From NCBI GenBank assembly GCA_025361335.1, contig JANYAK010000028.1:1-32793 (forward strand): a stretch of 32,793 nucleotides of DNA, read 5' to 3'. The position numbers and the translations under genes were made by a program. Positions 32,604-32,793 of the stretch are shown here, one piece after another. The notes beneath the pieces are model-generated. The model searched no databases, had not been told where the DNA came from, and was given only the letters and a program-made list of their open reading frames with translations. The stretch comes from Coriobacteriia bacterium. GTDB taxonomy: Bacteria > Actinomycetota > Coriobacteriia > Anaerosomatales > PALSA-660. Position 1 is the first letter of the stretch. The number at the start of each line of letters is the position of its first letter.

Positions 32604-32655
32604 TTCACACCGATGTTCATACCGCAGTGTGAAGCAGATGCGGGGTCGGTGTCAA
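32604..32655 (-). promoter_or_regulatory. vapBC promoter and palindromic operator
   Basis: On the minus strand a perfect TTGACA (32655-32650) is followed 18 bases later by CACACT (32631-32626) as a candidate -10. The inverted repeat TTCACAC...GTGTGAA (32604-32610 and 32627-32633, 16 bases between) overlaps the -10 and transcript start, a fitting operator for autoregulation by the RHH antitoxin. Confidence 0.55.
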
Positions 32656-32666
32656 GCCGCCGCGTT

Positions 32667-32727
32667 GCCTCATAAAGAATGTACTCGAAACCGATTCGAT
32701 GCCTCAGAAAGGAAGGTACTCGAACCG
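32667..32727. repeat. Imperfect 27-bp tandem direct repeat upstream of vapBC
   Basis: 32667-32693 and 32701-32727 match at about 24 positions (both begin GCCTCA and share GTACTCGAA). The period is about 34 bases. They lie upstream of the vapBC -35 box. They could be a regulator site or the scar of a small insertion; neither is proven. Confidence 0.5.
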
Positions 32728-32756
32728 GCCCTCGCCGGATCGACCGGCGAAGGGCC
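32727..32756. terminator. GC-rich hairpin near the window's right edge
   Basis: GGCCCTCGCCGG (32727-32738) pairs with CCGGCG and AGGGCC (32744-32756) with a single bulged A. On the minus strand it is followed by a moderately T-rich stretch, so it could end a transcript entering from beyond the window and insulate vapBC. Confidence 0.5.
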
Positions 32757-32793
32757 AAGAGGATGCCGCTTTCGATGACTGAGAAGCAGGCAA

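Noticed and set aside
32282-32758. Longer antitoxin starting near 32758
   Set aside because: The extension would translate the promoter and operator region, and the ribbon-helix-helix domain with a good ribosome-binding site starts at 32590.

Overview
The window looks like chromosome from a high-GC, Gram-positive-type bacterium. The gene content (an LCP-family cell-wall polymer transferase with a LytR_C tail, short Thermotoga-type S-adenosylhomocysteinase, lipoprotein solute-binding proteins, VapBC) and the -10 boxes (TATACT, TACCCT, TATGAT) fit an actinobacterial lineage. Coriobacteriia is my best guess, but no rRNA or other firm marker is present. About 23 genes are packed tightly. All are on the minus strand except a three-gene plus-strand block at 18.7-22.9 kb. 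No insertion sequence, prophage, tRNA, rRNA or CRISPR array is visible.

Reading right to left, along transcription of most genes: a VapBC toxin-antitoxin pair with a palindromic operator (31.9-32.6 kb); murA-fabZ (30.0-31.8 kb); then five genes wbpA-wbpB-wbpD-wbpE-wbpI (24.6-29.9 kb) in the biochemical order of the UDP-2,3-diacetamido-mannuronic acid pathway. An LCP ligase (23.0-24.4 kb) follows. The plus-strand block encodes a Wzx-type flippase, UDP-glucose dehydrogenase and a GT4 glycosyltransferase. Divergent from it lies a minus-strand operon with an O-antigen-polymerase/glycosyltransferase fusion, a second glycosyltransferase and a purine nucleoside phosphorylase. Together 15-30 kb is a surface glycopolymer locus: acidic sugar nucleotides are made, assembled on a lipid, flipped by Wzx, polymerised by the Wzy-like fusion and probably attached to the wall by the LCP enzyme. 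No initiating sugar-phosphate transferase is in the window.

The left part (4.4-15 kb) holds nucleoside-recycling genes (pnp, ahcY, mtnA) plus comF. They are interrupted by two large secreted paralogues (6.7-12.5 kb), each with a PPC-like domain, a carboxypeptidase-regulatory-like domain, seven PD40 blades and three DUF5648-type modules. The two copies share promoter, 5' leader stem and an identical 53-bp 3' hairpin, so whole transcription units were duplicated.

The far left (0-4.1 kb) encodes an orphan amino-acid-type binding lipoprotein and a complete polar amino-acid ABC importer. Its permease carries an unusual signal peptide and beta-rich ectodomain. Between comF and the orphan lipoprotein is a 255-bp stretch bracketed by a perfect 15-bp inverted repeat that I could not match to a known RNA.
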